From positions 1 through 64,000 of the forward strand of contig MKVQ01000042.1 of NCBI GenBank assembly GCA_001899635.1: DNA of 64,000 nucleotides. The letters are read 5' to 3'. This document shows positions 27,060 to 35,983 of the stretch, piece after piece. Positions within the stretch are counted from its first letter, which is position 1; every line of letters starts with the position of its first letter. The notes beneath the pieces were generated by a model, which saw nothing but the letters and a program-made list of their open reading frames with translations, had not been told where the DNA came from and searched no databases. The DNA comes from Myxococcales bacterium 68-20 (GTDB lineage Bacteria > Myxococcota_A > Polyangia > Polyangiales > Polyangiaceae). Both the position numbers and the translations under genes were made by a program.

Positions 27060-27659
27060 ATGCGCTCCGTCCTGCTTGCTGGTGCAGCGTCGCTCTTCGT
27101 GGTCCTGGCGACGTTCGCCTGTTCGAGCTCGACCCCTGCCGGTCCCGCAGAAGAGGACGCCGGCTCCGTGTTGAAGACCGACGATCCGCCGCCGACCGAT
27201 CCCGATCCCCATCGCGATCCGGTCGACGATCCGGCCCCGACCGATGCCGGTGCGACCGACGATGGTGGCGACTCCACGGACGACGGCGGCTTCGGCACCA
27301 CCAACGGAGACGGCGGCGTGCAGTGTCAGGCGGACTCGATCCGCGAGTCGGAGCCGAACGACACCGAGGCGACCGCAGACGCGATCCCGTGGAAGACGGG
27401 CTCGTTCTGCGGGCGGCTGAGCGGGAACGACGCCGACGTGATGACGTTCACGATCCCGAGCTCGCAGAACGGCTTCAAGTTCTCGATGAACCGGGCGCAG
27501 ACCGGCCCCTACAAGATCGAGTGCTCGGTCGCGGGGAAGAACTTCTCCTTCGACGGCAACTACCCGTACGAGATCAACAAGCCGTACTTCTGCAAGATGT
27601 CGCTGACCGGCGCCGCCGCCGTCGACTACCGCATCGACCTCTCGGTGACGCCGAACTGA
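27060..27659 (+). CDS. Lipoprotein with ESEPND (PPC-like) domain, copy 1
   Basis: A 199-residue predicted lipoprotein (signal peptide to ATFAC, Cys21), followed by an Asp/Pro/Thr-rich linker and a C-terminal domain of about 100 residues. That domain begins IRESEPNDTEATAD, the hallmark of pre-peptidase C-terminal (PPC) beta-sandwich domains that bind surfaces or accompany secreted enzymes, and includes GSFCGRLSGNDADVMTF. No enzyme is attached. It is a paralogue of the next gene: both share lipobox spacing, the ESEPND start, the FCGR motif and the DYRI terminus. Confidence 0.75.
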   Translation: MRSVLLAGAASLFVVLATFACSSSTPAGPAEEDAGSVLKTDDPPPTDPDPHRDPVDDPAPTDAGATDDGGDSTDDGGFGTTNGDGGVQCQADSIRESEPNDTEATADAIPWKTGSFCGRLSGNDADVMTFTIPSSQNGFKFSMNRAQTGPYKIECSVAGKNFSFDGNYPYEINKPYFCKMSLTGAAAVDYRIDLSVTPN

Positions 27660-27880
27660 AGCGGCGTCGCGCCGATGGATGTGGCGCGAGCATGAGTCGT
27701 GACGTTCGCGAGCATGAGGGCGGCACACCGCAGCGCCTGACTCGGTGACGAGGCCGTGATCCGGCCGAAGGACAGCCGTCGATCCAAACGCACATGTCGG
27801 TCGCGCATGCGTTCGCGGCTGTTTTCGTGGGGACCGCGTTGCTACGTGGCGCCGGTATCGCGGGTGCATGAGCGAAGGTC

Positions 27881-28549
27881 ATGCGGTCTGCCCTCCTCAC
27901 CGGTTCGGCCCTGACGTTCATCGCTCTCACCTGCTTCGCGTGCTCCGGCTCGGACTCGGCCGCGTCGAACGGAAGCGAAGACGTGCTCGCGCCGCCGAAG
28001 AACGAGTCGCCCTCGACGGAGGAGAGCAGCTCGGCGGAGAGCAATCCTCCCGAGGACTCCGACCCGACGGGCGGTGGTGGTGGTGGAGACGGCAGCGGCT
28101 TGCCCGATGGCGGCAGCGAGGGCGGTGGCGGTGGTGGAGGGAACGGGAACGGGAACGGCAATGGCGGTGGCAAGGGCGACGGAGGCGGCGGCGGTGGCGG
28201 TGGCGGTGGCTCGCTCTGCCAGGCGGGCTCCGTCGCCGAGAGCGAGCCGAACGACGACGCCGCGAGCGCCGATTCGATCCCCGGTGAGACGGGGACCTTC
28301 TGCGGAAGGATCGGCAGCGACACCGACGTGGACTTCGTCACGTTCACGCTCCCCGCGAACGCGAAGTCGTTCGGGATGAGCCAGAAGACGACGAGCGGCG
28401 CGATCAGGATCGAGCCGAGCGTCGACGGCACCACCTTCCCGTTCGGCGGCGGCAACTACCCCTTCAAGCCGGGCAAGGCCTACACCCTCAAGATCTCCAC
28501 GACCGGCGGCGCCCTCGACTACCGCATCGGCGTCACCATCACGCTGTAG
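27881..28549 (+). CDS. Lipoprotein with Gly-rich linker and ESEPND (PPC-like) domain, copy 2
   Basis: A 222-residue paralogue of the preceding gene. The signal peptide ends TCFAC (Cys21). The linker differs: Ser/Glu/Asn-rich, then a long glycine run with Asn and Lys (about residues 64-110), encoded by GGC/GGT repeats. The C-terminal PPC-like domain begins VAESEPNDDAAS and ends LDYRIGVTITL. The linker probably evolved by repeat expansion. Role likely surface adhesion or display, by inference from the domain. Confidence 0.72.
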   Translation: MRSALLTGSALTFIALTCFACSGSDSAASNGSEDVLAPPKNESPSTEESSSAESNPPEDSDPTGGGGGGDGSGLPDGGSEGGGGGGGNGNGNGNGGGKGDGGGGGGGGGGSLCQAGSVAESEPNDDAASADSIPGETGTFCGRIGSDTDVDFVTFTLPANAKSFGMSQKTTSGAIRIEPSVDGTTFPFGGGNYPFKPGKAYTLKISTTGGALDYRIGVTITL

Positions 28550-28614
28550 AGCGCAAGCCCAACGGCGAGCACGCTGGGCTGGCGTCGCGCCGGCGGTCGA
28601 ACTACGAGGACGCC

Positions 28615-29991
28615 ATGCGCTTCGGGGAGCTCGGTCGCTGGTCTCTCGTCGCCTCGATCGCCGCGGCGGTCTCGGCCTGTGCGCCGCGAGATACGCTCCG
28701 CGGGCCCGTCGGGGAGAGCACGACACGGCCACGCGCCCCCACCGCATCGTCGACGCCGAACGCGAAGAGCACGACGACGAGCGGCGAGACGCTCGAAGCG
28801 CGCGCGGCCAGGCTCCATGAACGCGCGATCGTGATCGACGGCCACGACGACATCCCGTCGGTGATGCATGCCGGCGGCACGAGCATCGTGGACGCGAGTC
28901 CGTGGACGCACACGGACATCGCAAAGATGAAGCGCGGCGGGCTCACCGGCTCGTTCTTCTCGATCTACGTCGAGGGCGAGCTCGCCGAGAAGCCGACCGT
29001 CTCCGGCGGCGGCGCGCTCCGACGCGCGATCGACCTCGTCGATCTCACGTATCGCCAGGTGGAGCGGAACCCCGACGACCTCCTGCTCGCCACGACGGCC
29101 GCAGACGTCCGGCGGGCCAAGCGCGACGGCAAGGTCGCGGTGCTGATGGGCGTCGAGGGCGGCCACGCGATCGAGAACTCGCTCGCGGCACTGCGCGTCC
29201 TCTACCGGCTCGGCTGCCGGTACATGACGCTCACGCACACGAACTCGAACGAGTGGGCCGACTCGGCCGGCTACTCTGGACCGCCGCCCGTCCGCCATCA
29301 CGGGCTCACGCCGTTCGGTGAAGAGGTCGTCCGCGAGATGCAGCGGCTCGGGATGCTCGTCGACGTCTCGCACGTCTCCGACGAGACGTTCGCCGCCGTG
29401 ATGCGGGTCGCCCAGGCGCCGGTCATCGCCTCGCACTCGTCGGCCCGCGCGATCGCCGGCCATCGCCGGAACCTGAGCGACGACATGCTCCGTGCGCTCG
29501 CGAAGAACGGCGGCGTGGCGATGGTGAACTTCTGGGCGATGTTCCTCTCGGACGAGTACGGCGCCGCGTCGCGCGCGTGGCACGAGAAGAACGGCAAGGC
29601 GTACGCCGAGATCCGCGCCCGCCACAAGAACGATCCCCTCGCCTTCCGCGAGGCGCTCGCGAAGCTGCGCGCCGAGACGGAGCCGCTCCCGAAGGTCCCG
29701 CTCTCGGTGCTCGTCGATCACATCGATCACATGGTGAAGGTCGCCGGGATCGATCACGTCGGGCTCGGCTCCGACTTCGACGGCGTCGACATGATGCCGG
29801 AGGGGATCGACGGCGTGGACTCGCTGCCCAAGATCACGCTCGAGCTCCTCCGGAGGGGCTACAAGGACGAGGACGTCCTCAAGATCCTCGGCGAGAACTT
29901 CCTCCGCGTCTTCGAGCGCGCCGAGGCGTTCGCGCAGGCGAAGGGCTCGCGCCTCTCCGGGGACGGGAGCCTGAAGCGGATCGAGCGCTGA
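28615..29991 (+). CDS. Membrane dipeptidase (peptidase family M19) lipoprotein
   Basis: A 458-residue zinc dipeptidase. It has a signal peptide ending AVSAC (Cys22), then IVIDGHDD (first zinc ligands; Asp replaces the common Asn), the bridging Glu in MGVEGGHAIE, LTHTNSNEWADS, VDVSHVSDE and IASHSSARAI with the later His ligands. The C-terminus has VGLGSDFDG, also conserved. M19 enzymes cleave dipeptides, including D-amino-acid forms, with a binuclear zinc site. The lipid anchor puts it in the periplasm or on the surface, where it could act in peptide scavenging. The radical SAM gene follows after 24 bases. Confidence 0.92.
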   Translation: MRFGELGRWSLVASIAAAVSACAPRDTLRGPVGESTTRPRAPTASSTPNAKSTTTSGETLEARAARLHERAIVIDGHDDIPSVMHAGGTSIVDASPWTHTDIAKMKRGGLTGSFFSIYVEGELAEKPTVSGGGALRRAIDLVDLTYRQVERNPDDLLLATTAADVRRAKRDGKVAVLMGVEGGHAIENSLAALRVLYRLGCRYMTLTHTNSNEWADSAGYSGPPPVRHHGLTPFGEEVVREMQRLGMLVDVSHVSDETFAAVMRVAQAPVIASHSSARAIAGHRRNLSDDMLRALAKNGGVAMVNFWAMFLSDEYGAASRAWHEKNGKAYAEIRARHKNDPLAFREALAKLRAETEPLPKVPLSVLVDHIDHMVKVAGIDHVGLGSDFDGVDMMPEGIDGVDSLPKITLELLRRGYKDEDVLKILGENFLRVFERAEAFAQAKGSRLSGDGSLKRIER

Positions 29992-30015
29992 TCGCGACGA
30001 CGAGCACGAACGAAG

Positions 30016-30885
30016 ATGCGTTACGAAGGTCGCCTCTACCGCCCGCCGTCAGAAGCCGACGCGCTGATCCTGCAAGCCACGATCGGCTGCTCGTGGAACC
30101 ACTGCACCTATTGCGACATGTACAGCGACAAGACGTTCCGCGTGCGCGAGCTCGCGGAGACGCTCGAGGACCTCGATCGCGCGGGGGCAGCGGTCGGCGA
30201 CGAGGTCGAGAAGCTCTTCGTCGCGGACGGCGACGCCCTCATCCTCGCGATGGATCACTGGCTGCCGATCCTCGAGAGAGCGCGCGCTCGCTTCCCGCGC
30301 CTCCGCCGCGTGTCCTGCTACGCCATGGCACGGAACGTCCTCGCCAAGAGCGACGACGAGCTACGTGCCCTGCGCGAGGCGGGCCTCTCGCTCCTCTACA
30401 TCGGCCCCGAGTCGGGTGACGACGTCACGCTGAAGAAGATCGCGAAGGGCGACGACGCTGCGGCTCACGTCGAGGCCGCGCGCCGCGCGCATGCTGCCGG
30501 CATGGAGATCAGCGTCATCGCGCTTCTCGGCATCGCGATGGATCGGAGTGAGGAGCATGCGCGCGCCACTGCCGACCTCGTGACGAAGATGGATCCGGAG
30601 TACTTCTCCGCGCTCACGGTCACGATCGTCGAGGGCACGCCGCTCGACAAGCTCGCGAAGAAGGGCCGCTTCGAGGTCCCGCCGATCCCCGCCCTCCTCC
30701 GCGAGCTCCGCACGATGGTCGACGAGGCCCGGCCCACGAACGCGCTCTTCCGCACGAACCACGCGTCGAACTACCTGCCGCTCGGCGGCCGACTCCCGCG
30801 CGACCGCGAGCGGATTGTCCAGGTGATCGACGCCGCGCTCGCCGGAAAGGTGCCGCTCCGCCGCGAATCAATGCGCGGCCTCTAA
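30016..30885 (+). CDS. Radical SAM protein
   Basis: A 289-residue radical SAM enzyme. The cluster motif reads CSWNHCTYC, with four rather than three residues between the first two Cys, a spacing I recall in a subgroup with GCS-N-CTFC. GDALIL, SLLYIGPESGDD and LLGI follow as strand signatures of the partial TIM barrel. There is no B12 or SPASM domain. The reaction is unknown. It follows the dipeptidase by 24 bases in the same direction and ends against the triple 29-bp repeat. Confidence 0.82.
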   Translation: MRYEGRLYRPPSEADALILQATIGCSWNHCTYCDMYSDKTFRVRELAETLEDLDRAGAAVGDEVEKLFVADGDALILAMDHWLPILERARARFPRLRRVSCYAMARNVLAKSDDELRALREAGLSLLYIGPESGDDVTLKKIAKGDDAAAHVEAARRAHAAGMEISVIALLGIAMDRSEEHARATADLVTKMDPEYFSALTVTIVEGTPLDKLAKKGRFEVPPIPALLRELRTMVDEARPTNALFRTNHASNYLPLGGRLPRDRERIVQVIDAALAGKVPLRRESMRGL

Positions 30886-30971
30886 GCGCTGAACAGAGCG
30901 AAACCCGAGTCTGAGCGCTGAACAGAGCGAAACCCGAGTCTGAGCCCTGAACGGAGCGAAACCCGAGTCTG
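30885..30971. repeat. Three tandem copies of a 29-bp unit
   Basis: Copies at 30885-30913, 30914-30942 and 30943-30971. The first two are identical and the third has two changes. The unit reads AGCGCTGAACAGAGCGAAAC plus nine more bases, and starts on the last base of the radical SAM stop codon. There are no spacers and no strong internal palindrome. Confidence 0.95.
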
Positions 30972-31185
30972 AGCACGGACATCGCCCTCGTGCGGGCTGC
31001 CTCGAGCGCCTTGCCGCACCGGGCGTGCCGTCATCGATACGCCCGGGAGCAATCGCGCTCGCGTCCCACACGGCCATGCGAGATAATGGCTTCGTGTGCT
31101 GACCGCGTGAATCGTGAAAGGCTGTCAGTGCCACCGAACGATGACGACCCCGCAGTCCAGAGCGAGGGCCACGAAGGGCACCCCG
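30886..31185. other. Intergenic region after the radical SAM gene
   Basis: Holds the 29-bp tandem repeat in its first 86 bases. The remainder (30972-31185) shows no gene. AAGGG lies about 9 bases before the ATG at 31186. Confidence 0.4.
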
Positions 31186-33354
31186 ATGAAGACCGTCCTC
31201 GAGAAGAGCGTGCTCGGCGCGCTGTTGGTGTCGGCGCTCGTGCTGTTCTCGGCATGCTCGAGCAACGACGACATCTCCGCGACCGACGCTGACGCCGGCG
31301 CTGACGCCAACGCGAGCACCGACGGCGACGACGGCGGCGTGAAGCCCTCGCCGGACGCGGGGAACGATGCGGCGGCGACCGAATGTGGAAGGCTGACGAC
31401 CAAGTGTCCCTTGGGCGCGGCGTGCGACGGACCTCTCGACTGCGCGAGCGGCGCGTGCCGGGAGGGGGTATGCCACCAGGTGTCGCCGGCGAACGGCGTG
31501 AAGGACGGGGACGAGACCGACGTGGACTGCGGCGGCGCGAACGCTCCCGCATGCGCCGACGGCAAGGCGTGCCTCGCTCCCGCGGATTGTCAGAGCAGCG
31601 TCTGCACGGGCAACCAGTGTCAGGCGCCGACGGCCACCGACGGCGTCAAGAACGGGACGGAGACGGACATCGATTGCGGAGGTGGCGCGCCGACGAACGC
31701 ACCTCGATGCCAGACGGGTGACGCATGCGCGATGACGTCGGACTGCGCCGCTGTCCGATGCAACGCGCAGAACAAGTGCGCGGCGCCGGCATTCGACGAC
31801 GGGATCAAGAACGGCACCGAGACGGACATCGACTGCGGAGGCGGCGCGCGCACGCGTTGCGCGACCGGAAAGGGCTGCCTCGTCACGGGCGACTGCGACA
31901 ACGTCCTTTGCAACGCCGGCACGCTCGTCTGCGATCCTCCGACCAGCGGCGACGGAATCAAGAACGGAACGGAGACGGACATCGATTGCGGAGGCGGTGC
32001 GCCGACGAACGCGCCTCGCTGCGACGGCACCAAGAAGTGCGCGGCGGCGACCGACTGCAAGAGCGGCGGCTGCAACCACGTGGGGGTCTGCGCGTTCGGC
32101 CGAAGCTGCACGATGCGCTCCGGCGGCACGACGTGCGGGACGGGCGACACGACCAAGGCGAACCAGCACGAGGACTGCTGCGCGAGCGCGGTCGTCCCGG
32201 TCTACAACCGCGACGGCTACAACAACACGACCGAGTTCCGGCTCGACAAGTACCAGATCACCACCGGTCGCATCCGGCGCTTCCTCGACGCGGTCGGCGG
32301 AAACGTGAAGGGATGGGTGCAAGCCAACCGCGCGAGCATCCTCGCGCCAAACCAGCTCCCCGCCGCGCTCGACCCGTACCTCCCGGCCGGGTTCACGCAG
32401 CCGAACAGCACGGACACCTGCTCCTCCGAGGGAGCGACCTACCCGTGCAACTACGGCGCGCTCAACCACGTGAACGGGTTCCGCTACAACAACAACCCCG
32501 GCGGTGACAGCGGCTACGGCTGTTACATGTCGCCGGATGGCTACGGCTCACGGACGTTCTTCACCACGGCCGCAGAAGACGCCGCCGCCGGCATCGGCGA
32601 GAGCCGCGTGAACGGTGTGTCGCGCGAGCGCGCCGAAGAGAAGGCGATGAGCTGCGCGACGTACTACATCCTCGCGGCGTTCTGCGCGTGGGACGGCGGG
32701 CGCCTCGAGACGATAGACGAATACAACGCTGCCTACGGGGGCACCGCGTCCTCGGGCCGGATCTACCCGTGGGATGCGACGGCGTACAACCAGACGCCCC
32801 CCGCATCGCGTCCGATCGGCTTCGTTGATCTGCGCTCGCCGAGCGTCGCTCCGAGAAACAACTACGGCTACACGCCGCCCACAGACGACTACAGCGTCTT
32901 CAACGCAGCGCTCACCGCCGCGCAGCGCGACACGCTCCTCCTCCGCGTCGACCGGGCAAACCTCCAGTGGAATTACTTCAACCGGATGGTACTCGACTAC
33001 CGCGCCCCGCTGCTCGGTGCCGCCACGATGGCCGTCGCGGCCGAGTCGGGCGTGACCATCGCCAACGATCAGAGCGCGGCGGTCGCGCCGCCGGGGCGCT
33101 ACCCGGCGGGCGAGGGCGTCTACGGGCACCGCGATCTGCTCGGCAACGTCATGGAGATCACCGCGCAGCCGGGGACGGCGGACGTGGGAGGCAACCGGCC
33201 GTGGACGCGCAACGGCAGCTTCGAGACGTCGCACTTCAACGCGGACACGATGCGCGGCAACGCGTACTCCTTCAATCCGCTCACCAAATACGGACGGACC
33301 GGCGGTCGTTGCGCTCGTCCGATCAGCGGCTATCTCGCGAATCCGCTGCCCTAG
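31186..33354 (+). CDS. Lipoprotein with Cys repeats and formylglycine-generating-enzyme-like domain
   Basis: A 722-residue predicted lipoprotein (LFSAC, Cys24). After an Asp/Ala linker there are four repeats of the type NG-xET-D-DCGG (about residues 105-300) with paired Cys, a module common in myxobacterial surface proteins. The C-terminal 370 residues resemble the FGE-sulfatase/SUMF1 fold: FRLDKYQITTGRIRRFLDA, CATYYILAAFCAWDGGRLET, IYPWD, HRDLLGNVMEI and GGRCARP. Such domains oxidise Cys in sulfatases or, when divergent, bind ligands. Here the family's LPTEAEWE reads LETIDEYN, so activity is uncertain. A strong hairpin begins on the last base of its stop codon. Confidence 0.82.
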   Translation: MKTVLEKSVLGALLVSALVLFSACSSNDDISATDADAGADANASTDGDDGGVKPSPDAGNDAAATECGRLTTKCPLGAACDGPLDCASGACREGVCHQVSPANGVKDGDETDVDCGGANAPACADGKACLAPADCQSSVCTGNQCQAPTATDGVKNGTETDIDCGGGAPTNAPRCQTGDACAMTSDCAAVRCNAQNKCAAPAFDDGIKNGTETDIDCGGGARTRCATGKGCLVTGDCDNVLCNAGTLVCDPPTSGDGIKNGTETDIDCGGGAPTNAPRCDGTKKCAAATDCKSGGCNHVGVCAFGRSCTMRSGGTTCGTGDTTKANQHEDCCASAVVPVYNRDGYNNTTEFRLDKYQITTGRIRRFLDAVGGNVKGWVQANRASILAPNQLPAALDPYLPAGFTQPNSTDTCSSEGATYPCNYGALNHVNGFRYNNNPGGDSGYGCYMSPDGYGSRTFFTTAAEDAAAGIGESRVNGVSRERAEEKAMSCATYYILAAFCAWDGGRLETIDEYNAAYGGTASSGRIYPWDATAYNQTPPASRPIGFVDLRSPSVAPRNNYGYTPPTDDYSVFNAALTAAQRDTLLLRVDRANLQWNYFNRMVLDYRAPLLGAATMAVAAESGVTIANDQSAAVAPPGRYPAGEGVYGHRDLLGNVMEITAQPGTADVGGNRPWTRNGSFETSHFNADTMRGNAYSFNPLTKYGRTGGRCARPISGYLANPLP

Positions 33355-33389
33355 TACCTCGACCCATCGATTTCGATGGGTTGAGGTAC
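33354..33389. terminator. 17-bp hairpin between convergent genes
   Basis: GTACCTCGACCCATCGA (33354-33370) pairs with TCGATGGGTTGAGGTAC (33373-33389), one G-T wobble, leaving only two unpaired bases. It starts on the last base of the stop codon at 33352-33354, and the convergent gene ends at 33488. Likely a bidirectional transcription stop, although no U-run follows. Confidence 0.65.
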
Positions 33390-33406
33390 GACCATGAGAC
33401 CGAAAC

Positions 33407-33502
33407 TCCCGGACACGAGGCTGTCCGATGACGGGAGGTTCGTTCCGACCCCTCGCTTGTCGTGGGGTCGGAACGAACCGGTCGCATTCATGGTGTCCGG
33501 GA
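33407..33502. repeat. Nested inverted repeats
   Basis: Outer arms TCCCGGACAC (33407-33416) and GTGTCCGGGA (33493-33502) enclose a perfect 16-bp pair, GGTTCGTTCCGACCCC (33437-33452) and GGGGTCGGAACGAACC (33464-33479), with an 11-base loop. The left outer arm can also fold locally (CGGACA/TGTCCG). The right outer arm lies within the end of the peptidase gene. Confidence 0.85.
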
Positions 33503-34309
33503 ACCAGGGAGCACGAACGACTCCGGATCCTGCTGGTAGAAGTCGGCGAGGGTCGCGTAGAGCTCCGGATGCCGCGCGCGCAGCTGGGCCGGCTTCTCGA
33601 AGAACATCTCGGTGACCACCGCGAAGAACTCGGGCGGGCTCGTCGCGCCGTACGCATCGATGTCGGCGCGCCGCCCGGCATGCAGACGCTCGACGAGGTC
33701 CGCGTACTCCTCCCCGAGGACGTGAGCCCAAGTCGCGTAGCGCGCGCGGCTCCCGAGGTCGGGCGCGCCGTCCATCGTGCCGTCTTCTTGATCGAGCTGA
33801 TGGGCGAACTCGTGGAGGACCACGTTGTGCCCGTCACGAACGTTCGACGTCCCACGCCGGACGGCATCCCACGCGAGGACGACGAGCCCTCGCTCCCACG
33901 ACTCACCGAGGCGCGCGACGTCGCCCTCGATCACGACCGGCCCGTCGAAGGACTTCGTCCGCGCGACGTACGTGCTCGGATACACCACGATCGTGTCGAG
34001 GTCGGGATAGACGGCCGTATCGCGATGGAGGAGCAGGATGCAGGCCTGGGCCGCGATCGTGACGCGGACCTCGTCGTTCATCTCGAAGCCCCCCGCGCCC
34101 TCGAAGTGCTTGTCCTCGATGAACGCGAGGATCAACCGCTCGAGCTCGCGCCGGTCGGTCTCCGACAGCATCTGCGCGAGCGGCACGTTCTGGTCGAGGA
34201 TCTCGGACCACTCCGGAGGAAACGGACGGCTCTCCGGCGAACGCCCGAGCCAGCGCTTGAAGAGGCGGAACACGCTCGAAGCGTATCGCGGAACCGGCGC
34301 CCGGCGCAT
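33488..34309 (-). CDS. MtfA-like zinc-dependent peptidase
   Basis: A 273-residue protein of the DUF980/MtfA family. The zinc motif HEFAHQLD is present with a following Asp and a Glu in EYADLV-type context; upstream are QACILLLHRD and WERGLVVLAWDAV. In enterobacteria MtfA is a peptidase that binds the repressor Mlc. The frame could start at ATG 34309 or at GTG 34273 (FRLFKRWLG), which would better match the usual N-terminus. It is cytoplasmic and adjoins the metallophosphatase gene in the same direction, separated by 30 bases. Confidence 0.88.
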   Translation of the reverse strand: MRRAPVPRYASSVFRLFKRWLGRSPESRPFPPEWSEILDQNVPLAQMLSETDRRELERLILAFIEDKHFEGAGGFEMNDEVRVTIAAQACILLLHRDTAVYPDLDTIVVYPSTYVARTKSFDGPVVIEGDVARLGESWERGLVVLAWDAVRRGTSNVRDGHNVVLHEFAHQLDQEDGTMDGAPDLGSRARYATWAHVLGEEYADLVERLHAGRRADIDAYGATSPPEFFAVVTEMFFEKPAQLRARHPELYATLADFYQQDPESFVLPGSRTP

Positions 34310-34339
34310 CGTCGGTACGAGCGCGGGCGACGGGGCTCG

Positions 34340-35983
34340 TCACTCCTCTGGTCGCTCCGGTGAGGGCAGAGGTGAAGGCGCAGGCGACGGGGGCATACGC
34401 GGCAGGTCGCGCACCGCGTCGGCCTCGGCCCGCGAGATCACGCGGTCGGCGTCGAGATCGATCGCGCCGACGACGAGCTCCGCCAGCACCGTCGGGTGCC
34501 CGTGAGAGGGATCGCGCTCCGTGACCGCAGCTGCGATCTGGGAGGGCGTCACGCGATCGTCCCCGTCCGTGTCGAGCGCATCGAAGCCGCCGAGGTCGCG
34601 CCAGATCCCGAGCGCGAACGACTGCACGAGGAGGATCTTCGGCTCGCGCCCGCTGTCGAGCGGCGGCACCAGCGCGGAGTTCGCCTCGGCCCAACGGACG
34701 AGCGGCTCCACACGGTCGAGCCCGAGGAGCAGCTCACGCACGGTCGCGACACGGTAGAGGCGCTCGAGGTCGATGGGAGCGCCGTCGATCGCGACGACGG
34801 CGTGCTCCGGGCCGTCCGTGACGATCATGCGATCGTCGACCTGGAGGAACGCGCCCGACTCGAGCGGCGCCTTCGCGCGTGACGCGGCAATGGCATCGCG
34901 GATGACCTTACCCGGCATCGGGACGACGACGACCTCGTTGGCGAACGGCACCTCGGCCTCGATGTCGCCATAGGTGAAGCGCTCGGGATAGTCGCGCGAG
35001 GCCCGGATACCGCCGCCGTTGAACACGCACGCCTCGGCATCGAGGCAATCACGGAGACGCGAGCAGATCAGGGAGCCGATCGTCGTCTGCTTCGAGCGCG
35101 TGCCCTTCGACGAGAGCCGCTCACCGGGCGGGACATGGAAGAGGGTCGCCCCCGAGAGCTCGCGCACCGCGACCATGTGCCTGTCGACGCGCGCCCGCAG
35201 GGCCACGTCCTCGACGTAGCCGGACACGTCCTCGAGGCGCGTCGTGACCGTCGGCCCCACACCGTCGGGGAGGCTCCACACCACGTCGGTGACCACGGCA
35301 TGGGTGGCCTCCGAGCCTGCCTTCACGATCCAGGTCCCGTCGACGTCCTCCAGCATCGGCGTGTGCTCGTGCCCGCCGACGATCACCGGGAACGGCGGCG
35401 TCCGCTGCGTGGACGCGAGCGCGCGATCGTCGGCGATCGATTGATGTGTGATCGCCACGACGCCGGTGCAGCCCGCCGCGACCAGCCGCGCCGCCTCCTC
35501 CACGGCGGCGTCGTTCGCACGTACGAGGTCCGCGCCGCCGAAGGGCTTGCCGCGGTACACCGCCGGGTCGGCCATCACCACCCCGACGAGACCGATCGAG
35601 ATCGGCCCCACGCGGACCACGTCGTGACGCGGCAGCTCGAGCCCCGAGCGCACGTTCGTTCCGAGGCACACCGGCGTGAGCTCCTTCAGGCGATTCCGGA
35701 GCTCCTCGGCCGGGAGGTCGTCCTCGTGGTTGCCGAGGACGACGTGCGTCACGCCGACGGCGTTGAGGCAGTCGACCATGCCGCGCCCGGCGTCGATGCT
35801 CGAGAGGAGGCTCGGAGCGAGGAAGTCGCCGGCGAGCACGACGACGAGCGCGTCGCTGTCGGTCCGTGCCTTGTAATGATCGATGAGCGTCTTCAGCCGG
35901 GGGAGGTTCTCGAGCGAATAGACGTCGTTGACGGAGACGATGCGTAGTCTGGGCAAAGCCGGCGCATTGTCGCGCACCCGCAT
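34340..35983 (-). CDS. Metallophosphatase / 5'-nucleotidase-like protein with EF-hands
   Basis: A 547-residue protein without signal peptide. The phosphoesterase domain has SVNDVYSLENLPRL instead of the usual TNDxHG, GDFLAPS, GNHED, ITHQS and GGHEH, matching the CG11883-type branch of UshA-like enzymes, followed by a nucleotidase C-terminal domain (NGGGIRAS). The last 90 residues carry two EF-hand-like loops, DTDGDDRVTPSQI and DLDADRVISRAEA, suggesting calcium binding. I use the ATG at 35983; a GTG at 35995 is possible. Probably a cytoplasmic nucleotide or phosphoester hydrolase. Confidence 0.85.
   Translation of the reverse strand: MRVRDNAPALPRLRIVSVNDVYSLENLPRLKTLIDHYKARTDSDALVVVLAGDFLAPSLLSSIDAGRGMVDCLNAVGVTHVVLGNHEDDLPAEELRNRLKELTPVCLGTNVRSGLELPRHDVVRVGPISIGLVGVVMADPAVYRGKPFGGADLVRANDAAVEEAARLVAAGCTGVVAITHQSIADDRALASTQRTPPFPVIVGGHEHTPMLEDVDGTWIVKAGSEATHAVVTDVVWSLPDGVGPTVTTRLEDVSGYVEDVALRARVDRHMVAVRELSGATLFHVPPGERLSSKGTRSKQTTIGSLICSRLRDCLDAEACVFNGGGIRASRDYPERFTYGDIEAEVPFANEVVVVPMPGKVIRDAIAASRAKAPLESGAFLQVDDRMIVTDGPEHAVVAIDGAPIDLERLYRVATVRELLLGLDRVEPLVRWAEANSALVPPLDSGREPKILLVQSFALGIWRDLGGFDALDTDGDDRVTPSQIAAAVTERDPSHGHPTVLAELVVGAIDLDADRVISRAEADAVRDLPRMPPSPAPSPLPSPERPEE

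Noticed and set aside
24608-27748. A plus-strand frame of over 1000 codons
   Set aside because: It is opposite the phospholipase D gene, which has two intact HKD motifs; the long frame has none and starts in non-coding DNA.
30885-30971. Possible small CRISPR array
   Set aside because: The 29-bp copies are directly adjacent with no spacers, and no cas genes are present.
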